Shown here in pieces: positions 45,796-54,426 of a stretch of 64,000 nucleotides of DNA. This DNA comes from Peribacillus acanthi (GTDB taxonomy: Bacteria > Bacillota > Bacilli > Bacillales > DSM-1321). How positions within the stretch are numbered: position 1 is the first letter of the stretch; the number at the start of each line of letters is the position of its first letter. The notes below the pieces were generated by a model, which was not told where the DNA came from, made no database searches, and saw nothing but the letters and a program-made list of their open reading frames with translations. Location: the NCBI RefSeq assembly GCF_003073175.1, contig NZ_QBBX01000008.1, positions 31,106-95,105 of the forward strand. Reading direction: 5' to 3'. The translations under genes were made by a program, and so were the position numbers.

Positions 45796-46644
45796 ATGAT
45801 TTGGATTGGCGTTACTGGATGGGGAGACCATGACACTTTATATACCGGGAATATACCCCTTAGAGATAAACTAAAGGAGTATGGAGCCCATTTCCCTATT
45901 GTAGAAGTGGATTCTGCCTTTTATGCGATTCAACCAAAACGTAATGCTGAAAAGTGGGTGAAAGAAACACCTGCAACCTTCCAGTTTATCGTGAAAGCCT
46001 ATCAAGGAATGACAGGTCATCAACGAGGTGAGATTCCTTTCAATAGTAGAGAAGAGATGTTTACTGCATTTCTCGATTCTTTAACACCATACCAAGAAGC
46101 TGGAAAACTTGCTATGGCACTGTTTCAGTTCCCTCCTTGGTTTGAGTGTAAGAAAGAAAACGTAGATTATTTAAGATGGTGCAAGGAACAAATCCAAGGC
46201 ATTCCAGCGGCACTTGAATTCCGAAATCAATCATGGTTTTCGCCCCAGTTTTATGATAAAACACTTTCATTTATGGAAAGTGAAGGCTGGATTCATAGTA
46301 TTTGTGATGAACCACAGTCTGGAAGTGGTTCAATTCCATTTGTCCCTTTTGTCACTAATTCGGACAAGACCTTAGTCCGCTTACATGGAAGGAATGTCCA
46401 TGGATGGACAAAACCTGCTAATGGCAAGGACTGGAGGGAAGTAAGGTACCTATATAGATATAACAAAAAGGAGTTAATAGATATAAAAAATAAATTACAA
46501 ACACTTCAAGAACAAACTAAACAACTTTATGTACTATTCAATAATAATTCTGGTGGAGATGCAGCAGAAAATGCTAAAGAAATGATAGAATTATTGGGTG
46601 TTGCTTATGAAGGCCTTGCTCCAAGGCAGCTCGATTTGTTTTAG
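45796..46644 (+). CDS. yunF: DUF72 family protein
   Basis: This 282-residue TIM-barrel-like DUF72 protein starts with IWIGVTGWGDHDTLY, which resembles the family's G-x-SGW start. VEVDSAFYAIQ, FQFIVKAYQGMTGH, ALFQFPPWF and AALEFRNQSWF match the family's conserved strands. YVLFNNNSGGDAAENA is the C-terminal signature (Y-x-F/Y-NN-x-GG-A--NA). The function is unknown. The gene is 34 nt upstream of yunE and presumably co-transcribed with it, in the B. subtilis order. Confidence 0.9.
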   Translation: MIWIGVTGWGDHDTLYTGNIPLRDKLKEYGAHFPIVEVDSAFYAIQPKRNAEKWVKETPATFQFIVKAYQGMTGHQRGEIPFNSREEMFTAFLDSLTPYQEAGKLAMALFQFPPWFECKKENVDYLRWCKEQIQGIPAALEFRNQSWFSPQFYDKTLSFMESEGWIHSICDEPQSGSGSIPFVPFVTNSDKTLVRLHGRNVHGWTKPANGKDWREVRYLYRYNKKELIDIKNKLQTLQEQTKQLYVLFNNNSGGDAAENAKEMIELLGVAYEGLAPRQLDLF

Positions 46645-46677
46645 TGTGAGATAAACATAGATAGAGGTGTATGGAGA

Positions 46678-47505
46678 GTGGAATGGATTGTTTTATTAAT
46701 CATCATCGGATTATTTGCAGGAACAGTGGGTTCATTGATTGGTTTAGGCGGAGGTATCATAATTGTCCCAGCTTTGTTGTTCTTTAGTTCGTCCACTGAT
46801 TTGCTTGGCCCATTGACTCCTCAGGTTGCTGTGGGAGTTTCAACAGTGGTTATGATTTTTACTGGATTGTCTTCTACGTTGGCATATATGAAGCATAAGA
46901 CTGTCGATTATAAAACAGGCTTCATCTTCTTTGCTGGATGTGGTCCAGGTGGCATTTTAGGTGCGGTTATGAATAAACAAATGAATCTTCAAGATTTTAA
47001 TGTCTATTTTGGGATTTTTGTAATATTAATTTCTATAGTCCTTATCATCAAGGACCGATTAAAGCCTGTCACCTATAAAGAAACTTTTCAGATTAAGAGA
47101 ATTTTTAAGGATCCGGATGGCAAGGAGTTTCAATATGGATACAACATACTGCCTGCTTTACTAATATCCTTTGGAGTAGGATTTTGTTCAGGGTTATTTG
47201 GGATTGGTGGAGGTTCCTTGATTGTCCCTACCATGATATTGCTTTTCTTGTTCCCACCTCATGTTGCTGTGGCAACTTCGATGTTTCTTGTTTTTTTATC
47301 TGCTTTGGTCAATTCCGTCACACATATTTCATTAGGGAATGTGAATTGGGCTTACGCTGCCTCTATCATTCCAGGCGCTTGGTATGGTGCGAAAATCGGG
47401 GCATTCGTAAACAGGAAGCTTACTAGCAATAATCTTGTTAACATATTGCGCGTTATATTATTGATCATAGGGATTCGCCTGATTTATCAGGGGATTGTCG
47501 GTTAA
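46678..47505 (+). CDS. yunE: TSUP-family sulfite/anion permease
   Basis: This 275-residue membrane protein of the TauE/SafE family has about eight membrane segments in two halves, each with the family glycine motif (GLGGGIIIVPALL near residue 22 and GIGGGSLIVPTM near 178). Members move sulfite, sulfoacetate or similar organosulfur anions. Its place among sulfur-related genes fits, but the substrate is not shown. The start is a GTG. A charged loop of about 30 residues divides the halves. Confidence 0.88.
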   Translation: MEWIVLLIIIGLFAGTVGSLIGLGGGIIIVPALLFFSSSTDLLGPLTPQVAVGVSTVVMIFTGLSSTLAYMKHKTVDYKTGFIFFAGCGPGGILGAVMNKQMNLQDFNVYFGIFVILISIVLIIKDRLKPVTYKETFQIKRIFKDPDGKEFQYGYNILPALLISFGVGFCSGLFGIGGGSLIVPTMILLFLFPPHVAVATSMFLVFLSALVNSVTHISLGNVNWAYAASIIPGAWYGAKIGAFVNRKLTSNNLVNILRVILLIIGIRLIYQGIVG

Positions 47506-47588
47506 AGATTAAAAATGCTCATTAGGTAAACACCCTTTCTTGGCCTTTTTCATATGTATGTATGTGAGGAAAGGAGTGTGATGTTTAG

Positions 47589-47888
47589 ATGATGAGCATG
47601 ACACCGATTGAAATTGGAGGTAGAACGTTTCTAGGGATATCAGTACAACTCCCTAAAACGAATTTGCTGGTAGTAACCTCTGATAAAGGATATATTATGT
47701 GTGGCGCTCTAGATGTTGGATTATTAAATGCTAAACTCAAGGATCGTCATATTATTGCAGGAAGAGCGGTTGGAGTTAAAACGCTTGACCAGTTGTTGGA
47801 TGCTCCGTTAGAATCAATAACTTTTGAAGCAGAAAATCTCGGTGTGCAGGTAGGGATGAAGGGTCGAGACGCTTTATTATATATGTAG
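47589..47888 (+). CDS. yunC: YunC-like protein (DUF1805)
   Basis: This 99-residue small soluble protein is of the YunC family, whose known fold is a compact alpha/beta trimer. GYIMCGALDVGLLNAKLKDR and AGRAVGVKTLDQLLDAPLES carry the family's pattern. The function is unknown. The start ATG at 47589 has an AAAGGAG rather far upstream (12 nt); the ATG at 47598 is an alternative. In B. subtilis it lies between yunD and yunB; yunD is absent here. Confidence 0.88.
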   Translation: MMSMTPIEIGGRTFLGISVQLPKTNLLVVTSDKGYIMCGALDVGLLNAKLKDRHIIAGRAVGVKTLDQLLDAPLESITFEAENLGVQVGMKGRDALLYM

Positions 47889-47894
47889 AGTTCT

Positions 47895-47922
47895 AAAGCT
47901 GCCATCTTTGGTGGCTTTTTCT
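47895..47922 (+). terminator. Terminator after yunC
   Basis: AAGCTGCC pairs with GGTGGCTT (two G-T pairs), then T4. Confidence 0.7.
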
Positions 47923-48153
47923 GTTCAATGTAGAAAAAACAATAGATAGTATTTCACTTTGATGGGTTTAATTTAATATTATGGAAAAATAATGTAAATT
48001 TTATGTCGCTTTTTACCTAAAAATACAAGATTACTTATTTTTATCACAATTCTCTCTTGATTAAACTTATATTTAATAGATAATAAAGCTATATTAGTTA
48101 AATATTCTATTTATTATTATTTTAAAAAATGGATTTTTATACAGGAGATAGTG

Positions 48154-49260
48154 ATGAGACTTTTATCTACGTCTAGCCTGAAGCCAGGATATAAATTAGG
48201 TAAGTGCATATATAATGAAAGAGGTCAGATTCTGCTCAATGAGGGTGTTGAGCTTACCGAACGGCTGATTGTTAGATTGCAAGAATTAGGGATTCCGTAT
48301 GTATATCTTGCTGACCCGAAAACCGAAAATATTGTTCCGTCGACAACATTAACAGACCAATTAAGACAACAGGCTATAGTCACAATAGAAGAAACGTTTA
48401 AAGACTTAGAACTTAATGAAAGTATTACAGGATCATTTGTAGTTGAAAAAGCTTCTAAACGTTTCATGGAATTAATTAGGTGCATCCTAACTGAAATAAA
48501 AGGAAACCAAGAATTATTAACTCTTTTAACAAATGTATATACATATGATAATTATATATTTAGCCATTCCTTGAATGTCACACTATATTCATTGGCGATT
48601 GGTATAGAGTTACAACTTAATCAAAAACAGCTAGAGACCCTGGGCCTAGGTGCCATTTTGCATGATGTAGGAAAAATGATGGTACCTTCTGAAATATTAT
48701 TAAAACCTGGTAAGCTCTCTGAACATGAATTTGAAGAAGTGAAAAAGCATTCAGAGTATGGCTTTAATTTACTGAGAGGAGTGGGAACACTCCCGCTTCT
48801 TGTGGCACACTGTGCGTATCAACATCATGAAAGACTCGATGGTTCAGGATATCCTAGAGGTCTGCGTGAACAGGATATTCATTATTATGGGAAAATCATT
48901 GCCGTTGCTGATGTGTTTGATGCGGTTACTTCTAACCGTGTTTATCGAAAAGCAATGCTTCCTCATCATGGATTAGAAATCCTATACGCTGGATCAGGTA
49001 CACAGTTTGATACGAGTATAATAGAAGCTTTTAGAAAGGCTGTAGCCATTTATCCTAACGGTGTAGCCGTTGAATTAAACAATGGCTATAAAGGAATCGT
49101 GGCTAGACAAAATAGTGGTTTAAGTGAAAGACCAGTGCTGTTAATTCTTGAAGAACAAGGACATGAGGTTGCAACACCTTACGAATATGACTTGAAAGAT
49201 CATCTTGATGTTATTATCGTAAATTGTAATGCAGAATTATTTGAAAAACAAACCAGTTGA
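48154..49260 (+). CDS. HD-GYP domain phosphodiesterase
   Basis: This 368-residue protein has a DUF3391-like N-terminal part (residues 1-60, LKPGYKLGKCIYNERGQILL), a helical linker, and an HD-GYP domain from about 135 to 320. The metal-binding HD is H170-D171 in LHDVGK. The second motif is HHERLDGSGYP (224-234), so the catalytic residues are complete. HD-GYP enzymes cleave cyclic di-GMP. A C-terminal domain of about 70 residues (VAVELNNGYKGIVARQN) is beta-rich. I chose the ATG at 48154, 6 nt after AGGAG. It is inserted between yunC and yunB. Confidence 0.92.
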   Translation: MRLLSTSSLKPGYKLGKCIYNERGQILLNEGVELTERLIVRLQELGIPYVYLADPKTENIVPSTTLTDQLRQQAIVTIEETFKDLELNESITGSFVVEKASKRFMELIRCILTEIKGNQELLTLLTNVYTYDNYIFSHSLNVTLYSLAIGIELQLNQKQLETLGLGAILHDVGKMMVPSEILLKPGKLSEHEFEEVKKHSEYGFNLLRGVGTLPLLVAHCAYQHHERLDGSGYPRGLREQDIHYYGKIIAVADVFDAVTSNRVYRKAMLPHHGLEILYAGSGTQFDTSIIEAFRKAVAIYPNGVAVELNNGYKGIVARQNSGLSERPVLLILEEQGHEVATPYEYDLKDHLDVIIVNCNAELFEKQTS

Positions 49261-49286
49261 ATATTCTACAAAAATTAGAAGCCTAG

Positions 49287-49334
49287 ATCCCTCTATACAA
49301 GCATACATATAGCTTGTAAAGGAGGGATTTTTTT
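49287..49334 (+). terminator. Terminator hairpin that includes the yunB ribosome binding site
   Basis: ATCCCTCT (49287-49294) pairs with GGAGGGAT (49321-49328), and CAAGC (49298-49302) with GCTTG (49312-49316). T7 follows and runs into the TTG start of yunB. The 3' arm is the yunB ribosome binding site. Confidence 0.85.
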
Positions 49335-50106
49335 GAGCTTCTTTAGACGGAGGGGTCTACCAAGGACGAAAACGAAAGGACCCTTGCCCACAAGATATGT
49401 ATTCCTTTTAACTTTTGTTTTCTTTCTTTTTTCAACAGCTGGAGGGCTTTATGTAATTAATAGAGGGATTGAACCAACATTAATGAATTACGCTGAAACA
49501 CAAACGCAGAAAATTGCGTCTCTTGTAATCAATAAAGCAATTAGCGAAAAAATTGCTAATGGAATCAACATGAATGAAATTATTGAGTTTAGTTCCACTG
49601 ATTCAAATAGTGATTTAACGGCCCCTGTCAGATTTAATGCTGAAATTATTAATCGTGTAAATGCCGAGATTGTTAGTACAGTGTTAATGAATCTTAAGTC
49701 GGCGGAAAAAGGAGAGCTATCACTAATCGAGGAAACAGCTGGAGTTGAAATTGAGAAGGATGGAACTGAAACGGAAGGAATCGTCTTTTATGTTCCATTA
49801 GGTCAAGCTACTAATAATGCTTTATTGGGGAACTTAGGGCCGAGAATACCGGTAAAATTCAATGCGATTGGGAATGTTCACTCGGACGTTCGAAAAAAGG
49901 TAACCCCTTTTGGTATCAATAATGCATATGTAGACATTACCATTCACATAGAGGTGACAGTACAAATCATCATCCCTTTTGCCACTAAAGTGCATACAGT
50001 CACCCAGGATATTCCCGCAGGAATGATTGTAATACGTGGTCAAGTTCCAGAGTTTTATAATAATGGGGGTAAAGCGGATCCATCCATTGGCATGCCTAAG
50101 AAGTAA
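49333..50106 (+). CDS. yunB: Sporulation protein YunB
   Basis: This 257-residue protein has one N-terminal membrane segment (about 25-45, YVFLLTFVFFLFSTAGGLYV) and a soluble C-terminal domain with AETQTQKIASLVINKAI and LGNLGPRIPVKFNAIGNVHSD. The family is found in spore formers and yunB mutants of B. subtilis have been linked to sporulation; its exact role is unclear. The start is a TTG at 49333 whose AAAGGAGGG site is the 3' arm of the terminator hairpin of the upstream gene. This means read-through transcripts would be poorly translated. Confidence 0.9.
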   Translation: MSFFRRRGLPRTKTKGPLPTRYVFLLTFVFFLFSTAGGLYVINRGIEPTLMNYAETQTQKIASLVINKAISEKIANGINMNEIIEFSSTDSNSDLTAPVRFNAEIINRVNAEIVSTVLMNLKSAEKGELSLIEETAGVEIEKDGTETEGIVFYVPLGQATNNALLGNLGPRIPVKFNAIGNVHSDVRKKVTPFGINNAYVDITIHIEVTVQIIIPFATKVHTVTQDIPAGMIVIRGQVPEFYNNGGKADPSIGMPKK

Positions 50107-50108
50107 TA

Positions 50109-50224
50109 AAGGAGATGACTCAAACTAAGTTTCGTTCCTCATGGTTTAAGTTTAAATGGAGAGATAATGTCTTCCATGGCAATGTATAAACCATGTTGGT
50201 TAGACGCTTAGGGGTCATCTTCTT
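50109..50224 (+). ncRNA. Four-tier structured RNA candidate
   Basis: Starting 3 nt after the yunB stop, nested stems can form: 13 bp (50109-50121 with 50212-50224, two G-T pairs), 5 bp (50125-50129 with 50207-50211), 9 bp perfect (50140-50148 with 50187-50195) and an apical hairpin (50156-50164 with 50170-50177). The 3' end lacks a long T-run. It may be a large terminator, a small RNA or a MITE-like element. Confidence 0.45.
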
Positions 50225-50448
50225 AATTAAGTATAATTATTTTAAAATATCATTCATTAGCTCATATAATAATAGCTTTTCAGTAAAACATTATTCAGAA
50301 TTGATATGATAGGACGCAGTAAAACATTCAATAATTTCAAAAACCTTGTCATATCAAGTTGTATGATCCTTTTATAAACAAACAACGAATAAATATACAA
50401 AGGAAAATATTATATGTAAATGATTTTACTTTTCTGAAATTTTTTGTT
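50225..50448. other. AT-rich intergenic region
   Basis: Between the structured RNA and the NSS promoter I see no ORF or strong hairpin. Confidence 0.4.
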
Positions 50449-50477
50449 TTGACAGAGAGTGAAATAGTAGATATACT
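50449..50477 (+). promoter_or_regulatory. Sigma-A promoter of the NSS transporter genes
   Basis: TTGACA (50449-50454), 17 nt, TATACT (50472-50477). This is nearly perfect. The leader is about 78 nt. Confidence 0.8.
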
Positions 50478-50480
50478 ACT
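50466..50480. promoter_or_regulatory. Possible operator over the -10 box
   Basis: AGTAGATATACTACT is a 5-5-5 palindrome (AGTAG/CTACT) centred on the -10 region. A repressor bound here would block the promoter. No matching regulator gene is in the window. Confidence 0.45.
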
Positions 50481-50561
50481 TTTAGATTAAATAAAACATT
50501 CTGAAAATTAAAAGTGTTCACTCTAGTAGGGTGGATAGAAATCTAGGGGGTTAGAAACGTA

Positions 50562-52073
50562 ATGGAAAATCGTCCACAATGGGGGACGCGTGCAGGGTTT
50601 ATCATGGCAGCGGTTGGATCAGCAATCGGGCTAGGAAACATTTGGCGCTTTCCCGCAGTCGCTTATGAAAATGGAGGAGGAGCTTTCTTTTTACCGTACT
50701 TATTTGCATTATTAACTGCTGGTATTCCTCTTCTTATTTTAGAATTTACACTTGGGCATAAATATAGAGGCTCAGCACCTTTATCCTTTGCTAGATTCCG
50801 TAAAGGATCTGAATGGATTGGTTGGTGGCAAATTGCTATTTCCTTTGTAATAGCAACGTATTATGCAGTAATCATTGCATGGGCGATGTCATACTCATTC
50901 TTCTCATTTAATACTAGCTGGGGAGATGATCCAAAAGGGTTCCTTTTTGGAGAATACCTAAAACTTTCTGAAGCTCCTGGAGTTATTGGTGGAGTTGTTC
51001 CAGGTGTATTCATTCCATTGGTAATCGTTTGGGTTGTAACATTAGGAGTTTTAGTAAAAGGTATTAAAAAAGGTATTGAAGTTGCTAACAAAGTAATGAT
51101 TCCTACACTTGTTGTTTTATTCTTGGTCATTGTGTTCCGTGCAGTAACACTAGAAGGTGCAGCAGAAGGATTAAATGCATTCTTTAAACCTGACTGGTCT
51201 CAAATTGCAAATGCAAAAGTTTGGTTAGCTGCTTACGGTCAAATCTTCTTTAGTTTATCAATCGGTTTTGCAATTATGATTACTTACTCAAGTTATCTTC
51301 CTAAAAAGACCGATCTTACTAATAGTGCATTCATTACAGGCTTTGCAAACTCTGGGTTCGAATTGTTAGCTGGAATCGGAGTGTTCTCAGCACTTGGATT
51401 CATGGCTGCTCAACAAGGTGTTGAAGTAAAAGATGTAGTTTCCGCAGGTGTAGGACTGGCATTCGTTGTCTTCCCACAAATTATCAATGAATTCCCAGCA
51501 TTTAATGGATTATTCGGATTTGCATTCTTTACTTGTTTAGTATTAGCTGGTTTCACTTCACTAATTTCAATCGTTGAAACATTCGTATCCGGTGTACAAG
51601 ACAAATTCAATGTATCACGTAAAAAGTCTGTTTTTGTCGGCGGTGGTTTAGCAGCTCTAATTTCTATCTTATTTGCTACGAATGGTGGATTGTATTTATT
51701 AGATGCAGCAGATTATTTCATTAACCAATTCGGTATTGTATTAGCGGGTCTTATTGAAGTAATCTTGATTGCATGGGTGGCTAAAGAATTAAAAAATTTA
51801 CAAAGCCATGCAGATGCTGTTTCAGATGTGAGACTTGGTGCATGGTGGAGAATCTGTCTTTCTGTAATTACTCCTATTGTATTAGGTTACATGATGATTC
51901 AAAACTTTATTACTAACCTAAAAGAGAACTATGAAGGATATCCAACTTCTTTCATTATTTATTCGGGATGGTTGGTAGCTGCTGCTGCAATAATTGCAGG
52001 TTTTGTATTCATGAAAATTAAGTGGAACAAAAATATAACAGTAGTAGAGGATAGCAAGGGGGTGTCTCAATAA
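50562..52073 (+). CDS. NSS-family sodium:amino acid symporter, MetP-type
   Basis: This 503-residue sodium-dependent transporter of the neurotransmitter:sodium symporter family has 11-12 membrane segments. The first is the family signature WGTRAGFIMAAVGSAIGLGN followed by IWRFP, which forms the Na+ and substrate site. The overlapping small gene downstream encodes a MetS-type subunit. That pairing is known from the corynebacterial methionine/alanine importer MetP-MetS, so methionine or alanine is the likely substrate. It shares 1 nt with metS. This gene is inserted between yunB and lytH. Confidence 0.92.
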   Translation: MENRPQWGTRAGFIMAAVGSAIGLGNIWRFPAVAYENGGGAFFLPYLFALLTAGIPLLILEFTLGHKYRGSAPLSFARFRKGSEWIGWWQIAISFVIATYYAVIIAWAMSYSFFSFNTSWGDDPKGFLFGEYLKLSEAPGVIGGVVPGVFIPLVIVWVVTLGVLVKGIKKGIEVANKVMIPTLVVLFLVIVFRAVTLEGAAEGLNAFFKPDWSQIANAKVWLAAYGQIFFSLSIGFAIMITYSSYLPKKTDLTNSAFITGFANSGFELLAGIGVFSALGFMAAQQGVEVKDVVSAGVGLAFVVFPQIINEFPAFNGLFGFAFFTCLVLAGFTSLISIVETFVSGVQDKFNVSRKKSVFVGGGLAALISILFATNGGLYLLDAADYFINQFGIVLAGLIEVILIAWVAKELKNLQSHADAVSDVRLGAWWRICLSVITPIVLGYMMIQNFITNLKENYEGYPTSFIIYSGWLVAAAAIIAGFVFMKIKWNKNITVVEDSKGVSQ

Positions 52074-52177
52074 TGTCAGGTAGCGCTATTGTAATGATGA
52101 TCGTCGGAATGGTAGTTATTTGGGGCGGTTTACTTGTAAGTATTGGATACTCTAGGAAAGCATCTAAAAAGAATTAG
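52073..52177 (+). CDS. metS: MetS-like small subunit of the NSS transporter, 34 aa
   Basis: This 34-residue protein consists of one membrane helix (IVMMIVGMVVIWGGLLVSIG) and a basic tail SRKASKKN. It starts at an ATG that overlaps the last base of the transporter stop, with AAGGGGGTG upstream. The small subunit family of methionine/alanine NSS importers has exactly this form (MSGSAI.MM..GM...WGGL..SI). In Corynebacterium the small subunit is required for transport. Confidence 0.88.
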   Translation: MSGSAIVMMIVGMVVIWGGLLVSIGYSRKASKKN

Positions 52178-52183
52178 TTTAGG

Positions 52184-52216
52184 ATAAAAGAGGCTGTTAT
52201 TCAGCCTCTTTTATAT
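52184..52216. terminator. Bidirectional terminator
   Basis: The 13-bp perfect stem ATAAAAGAGGCTG/CAGCCTCTTTTAT (52184-52196 with 52202-52214) lies between metS and the convergent lytH. Confidence 0.9.
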
Positions 52217-52250
52217 TGCTTGTTTTTATCCAATAATTAGTTTGTTATTT

Positions 52251-53234
52251 TTACCTTTTTAGACGCGCTTGTCTTTCCCAAAGCCTCAAATGTGGGGTTG
52301 GGTCAAAGCTCCATTCTAAGAAGCCATTATCTTTATACATACCATAGTGTAGATGCGGTGGGAATTTCCCTGATGTACCAGGTGGTCCGTATCCGGAACT
52401 ACCAACTCCTCCTATGACCATTCCAGGTTCTACAATTTGACCTATTTTTAAGTCTTTCGCAAATCCGCTAAGATGGGCAAAGTAGTGATAGGTATTATTA
52501 ATGTCCCGAATACCTATCCGCCAGCCTCCAAACTTATTCCAACCCTTCATTTCAATGATTCCATAACAGGTTGATCGGACAGGCAGCCCATAATCTGCAA
52601 AGATATCGGTTCCTTCATGAGAACGTCTTCCACCCCATCCGCGTGCCATTCCCCATGTATTCCTATAACTATAATGACCATATATAGGTACAGGAAAGGC
52701 TTTGTCACTTAAATTTATTCGTCCATAATGTTTAAAGAGTTTGGCATTTCCCATAATAATCCCGACAGCTTTGTCTCGTTTATAGTAATCCCATAGAGCA
52801 ATTCGAATGTTTTCTTCGTCTGTCCCATATTTAAGAAGATGTTGGGCAAAACTGACTAGTACATCTTCTGGTTCTTGAGTACTTGCTTTTCCGTTTCCGT
52901 TTCCATCTAGTCCGATACCGTCAAAATATTGAATGGATAATGGATTTTCATCCGACAAATTAGGATTAGTAAGGCCTCTCCATTTCTCAGGCTCCATATA
53001 CAAGCCGACTGGTCCGGATGAATCGGGTAAATCCCTGCGGGCATTCCTGACACTGTGTTCATATTGATCGGCAGCGGCTATATAGTACCAAGGAATTTGC
53101 ATGGTCTTCTCTATGAAAAAATAGAGATTCATCCTAGTTTTGTGTGTTGTGGCTTCTATGTCTTGCGCAAAACTTTGCTTCGGAATGATGACTAATGTCA
53201 GTGTGAAAATGATAGTTACAATTATTTGACGCAA
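52251..53234 (-). CDS. lytH: M23-family peptidoglycan peptidase LytH
   Basis: This 327-residue exported endopeptidase has a signal peptide ending near SFAQ. A helical middle domain carries calcium-binding-like DGIGLDGNGNGKAS (about 105-118). The C-terminal LytM/M23 domain has zinc ligands H206 and D210 (SHEGTD) and the H294-L-H296 motif. B. subtilis LytH (YunA) trims the L-Ala-D-Glu side chain to leave single L-alanine on the spore cortex, and that role is expected here. It is divergent from lipA, as in B. subtilis. Confidence 0.92.
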   Translation of the reverse strand: MRQIIVTIIFTLTLVIIPKQSFAQDIEATTHKTRMNLYFFIEKTMQIPWYYIAAADQYEHSVRNARRDLPDSSGPVGLYMEPEKWRGLTNPNLSDENPLSIQYFDGIGLDGNGNGKASTQEPEDVLVSFAQHLLKYGTDEENIRIALWDYYKRDKAVGIIMGNAKLFKHYGRINLSDKAFPVPIYGHYSYRNTWGMARGWGGRRSHEGTDIFADYGLPVRSTCYGIIEMKGWNKFGGWRIGIRDINNTYHYFAHLSGFAKDLKIGQIVEPGMVIGGVGSSGYGPPGTSGKFPPHLHYGMYKDNGFLEWSFDPTPHLRLWERQARLKR

Positions 53235-53444
53235 GGTGATGCTCCTTTCTTATGTAAATCCAAACTTCGTACGCTTGGAACAACTATAATGTGATACATA
53301 TATTCTGTGGAATCTACCGTTTATTACTTATATCAATTATTGGAAAAGAAAATGAAAAACTTGTCGAATGCAATTTTTTTATGATAAAGTGACAAAGGAG
53401 AAATAGATTTATTCGTTTAATTATAGATGGGAGATGACGGCCTC

Positions 53445-54359
53445 GTGAGTAAGAAGGAAGAGTACGTTCGTAAACCTGAATGGCTGAAAATTAAGCTCAA
53501 TACTAATGAGCATTATACTGGCTTGAAAAAAATGATGAGAGAAAAGAATCTACATACTGTATGTGAAGAGGCAAAATGTCCGAATATCCACGAATGTTGG
53601 GCTGTTAGACGTACTGCTACATTCATGATACTTGGAGATACATGTACGAGAGCTTGTCGTTTCTGTGCCGTTAAAACAGGATTACCGACTGAACTTGATT
53701 GGGCTGAACCAGAACGAGTTGCTGATTCAGTTGTTTTGATGAATCTAAAGCACGTCGTAGTAACTGCAGTTGCTAGGGATGATTTAAAAGACGGAGGTTC
53801 AGCTGTTTTTGCTGAAACGGTCCTTGCGATTCGAAGAAAGAATCCGTTTACAAGTATTGAAGTTTTACCATCTGATATGGGTGGAGTGTATGAAAATTTA
53901 GAAACCTTGATGAATGCGAAGCCGGATATTCTGAACCACAATATTGAAACGGTACGTCGGTTATCAGATCGAGTTCGTGCTCGTGCCAAATACGAACGTT
54001 CTCTAGAGTTCTTGCGTCGTGCAAAAGAAATGCAACCTCAAATTCCTACTAAATCAAGCTTAATGATTGGTCTTGGCGAAACTAGAGAAGAGATTATCGA
54101 AACTATGGATGACCTTCGTGCCAATAATGTTGATATCATGACTATTGGTCAGTATCTACAACCAAGTAAAAAGCATTTAAAAGTAGAGAAATACTATACA
54201 CCAGAAGAATTCGCTGAGTTTAAAGAAATTGCTCTTTCCAAAGGCTTTAGCCATTGTGAAGCAGGACCATTGGTTCGATCATCTTATCATGCTGATGAGC
54301 AAGTGAATGCTGCTGCTAAGAAAAAGCAATTAGATGGTGAAAAAGCAATGAACGCATAA
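53445..54359 (+). CDS. lipA: Lipoyl synthase
   Basis: This 304-residue radical SAM enzyme inserts two sulfurs into protein-bound octanoate. The auxiliary 4Fe-4S ligands are C40, C45 and C51 ([12 protein letters not shown]). The radical SAM cluster uses C67, C71 and C74 (CTRACRFC), and the terminal [10 protein letters not shown] carries the Ser ligand. I prefer the GTG at 53445, because B. subtilis LipA starts at the same place (MAKKDEHLRKPEW). An ATG at 53427 would add six residues. Its products include GcvH at 29 kb, and its sacrificial cluster depends on Suf. Confidence 0.96.
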   Translation: MSKKEEYVRKPEWLKIKLNTNEHYTGLKKMMREKNLHTVCEEAKCPNIHECWAVRRTATFMILGDTCTRACRFCAVKTGLPTELDWAEPERVADSVVLMNLKHVVVTAVARDDLKDGGSAVFAETVLAIRRKNPFTSIEVLPSDMGGVYENLETLMNAKPDILNHNIETVRRLSDRVRARAKYERSLEFLRRAKEMQPQIPTKSSLMIGLGETREEIIETMDDLRANNVDIMTIGQYLQPSKKHLKVEKYYTPEEFAEFKEIALSKGFSHCEAGPLVRSSYHADEQVNAAAKKKQLDGEKAMNA

Positions 54360-54368
54360 GATAATGAC

Positions 54369-54420
54369 AAAAGAGGATCATGACTAGGGAGCTTTATCCC
54401 AACTCATGATCCTCTTTTCT
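54369..54420. terminator. Bidirectional terminator between lipA and the TSUP gene
   Basis: AAAAGAGGATCATGA pairs perfectly with TCATGATCCTCTTTT around a 20-nt loop, followed by CTTTTT. Confidence 0.9.
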
Positions 54421-54426
54421 TTTTAG

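Noticed and set aside
53513..53989. Minus-strand ORF of 158 codons
   Set aside because: It lies wholly within lipA, whose radical SAM motifs show which strand is coding.
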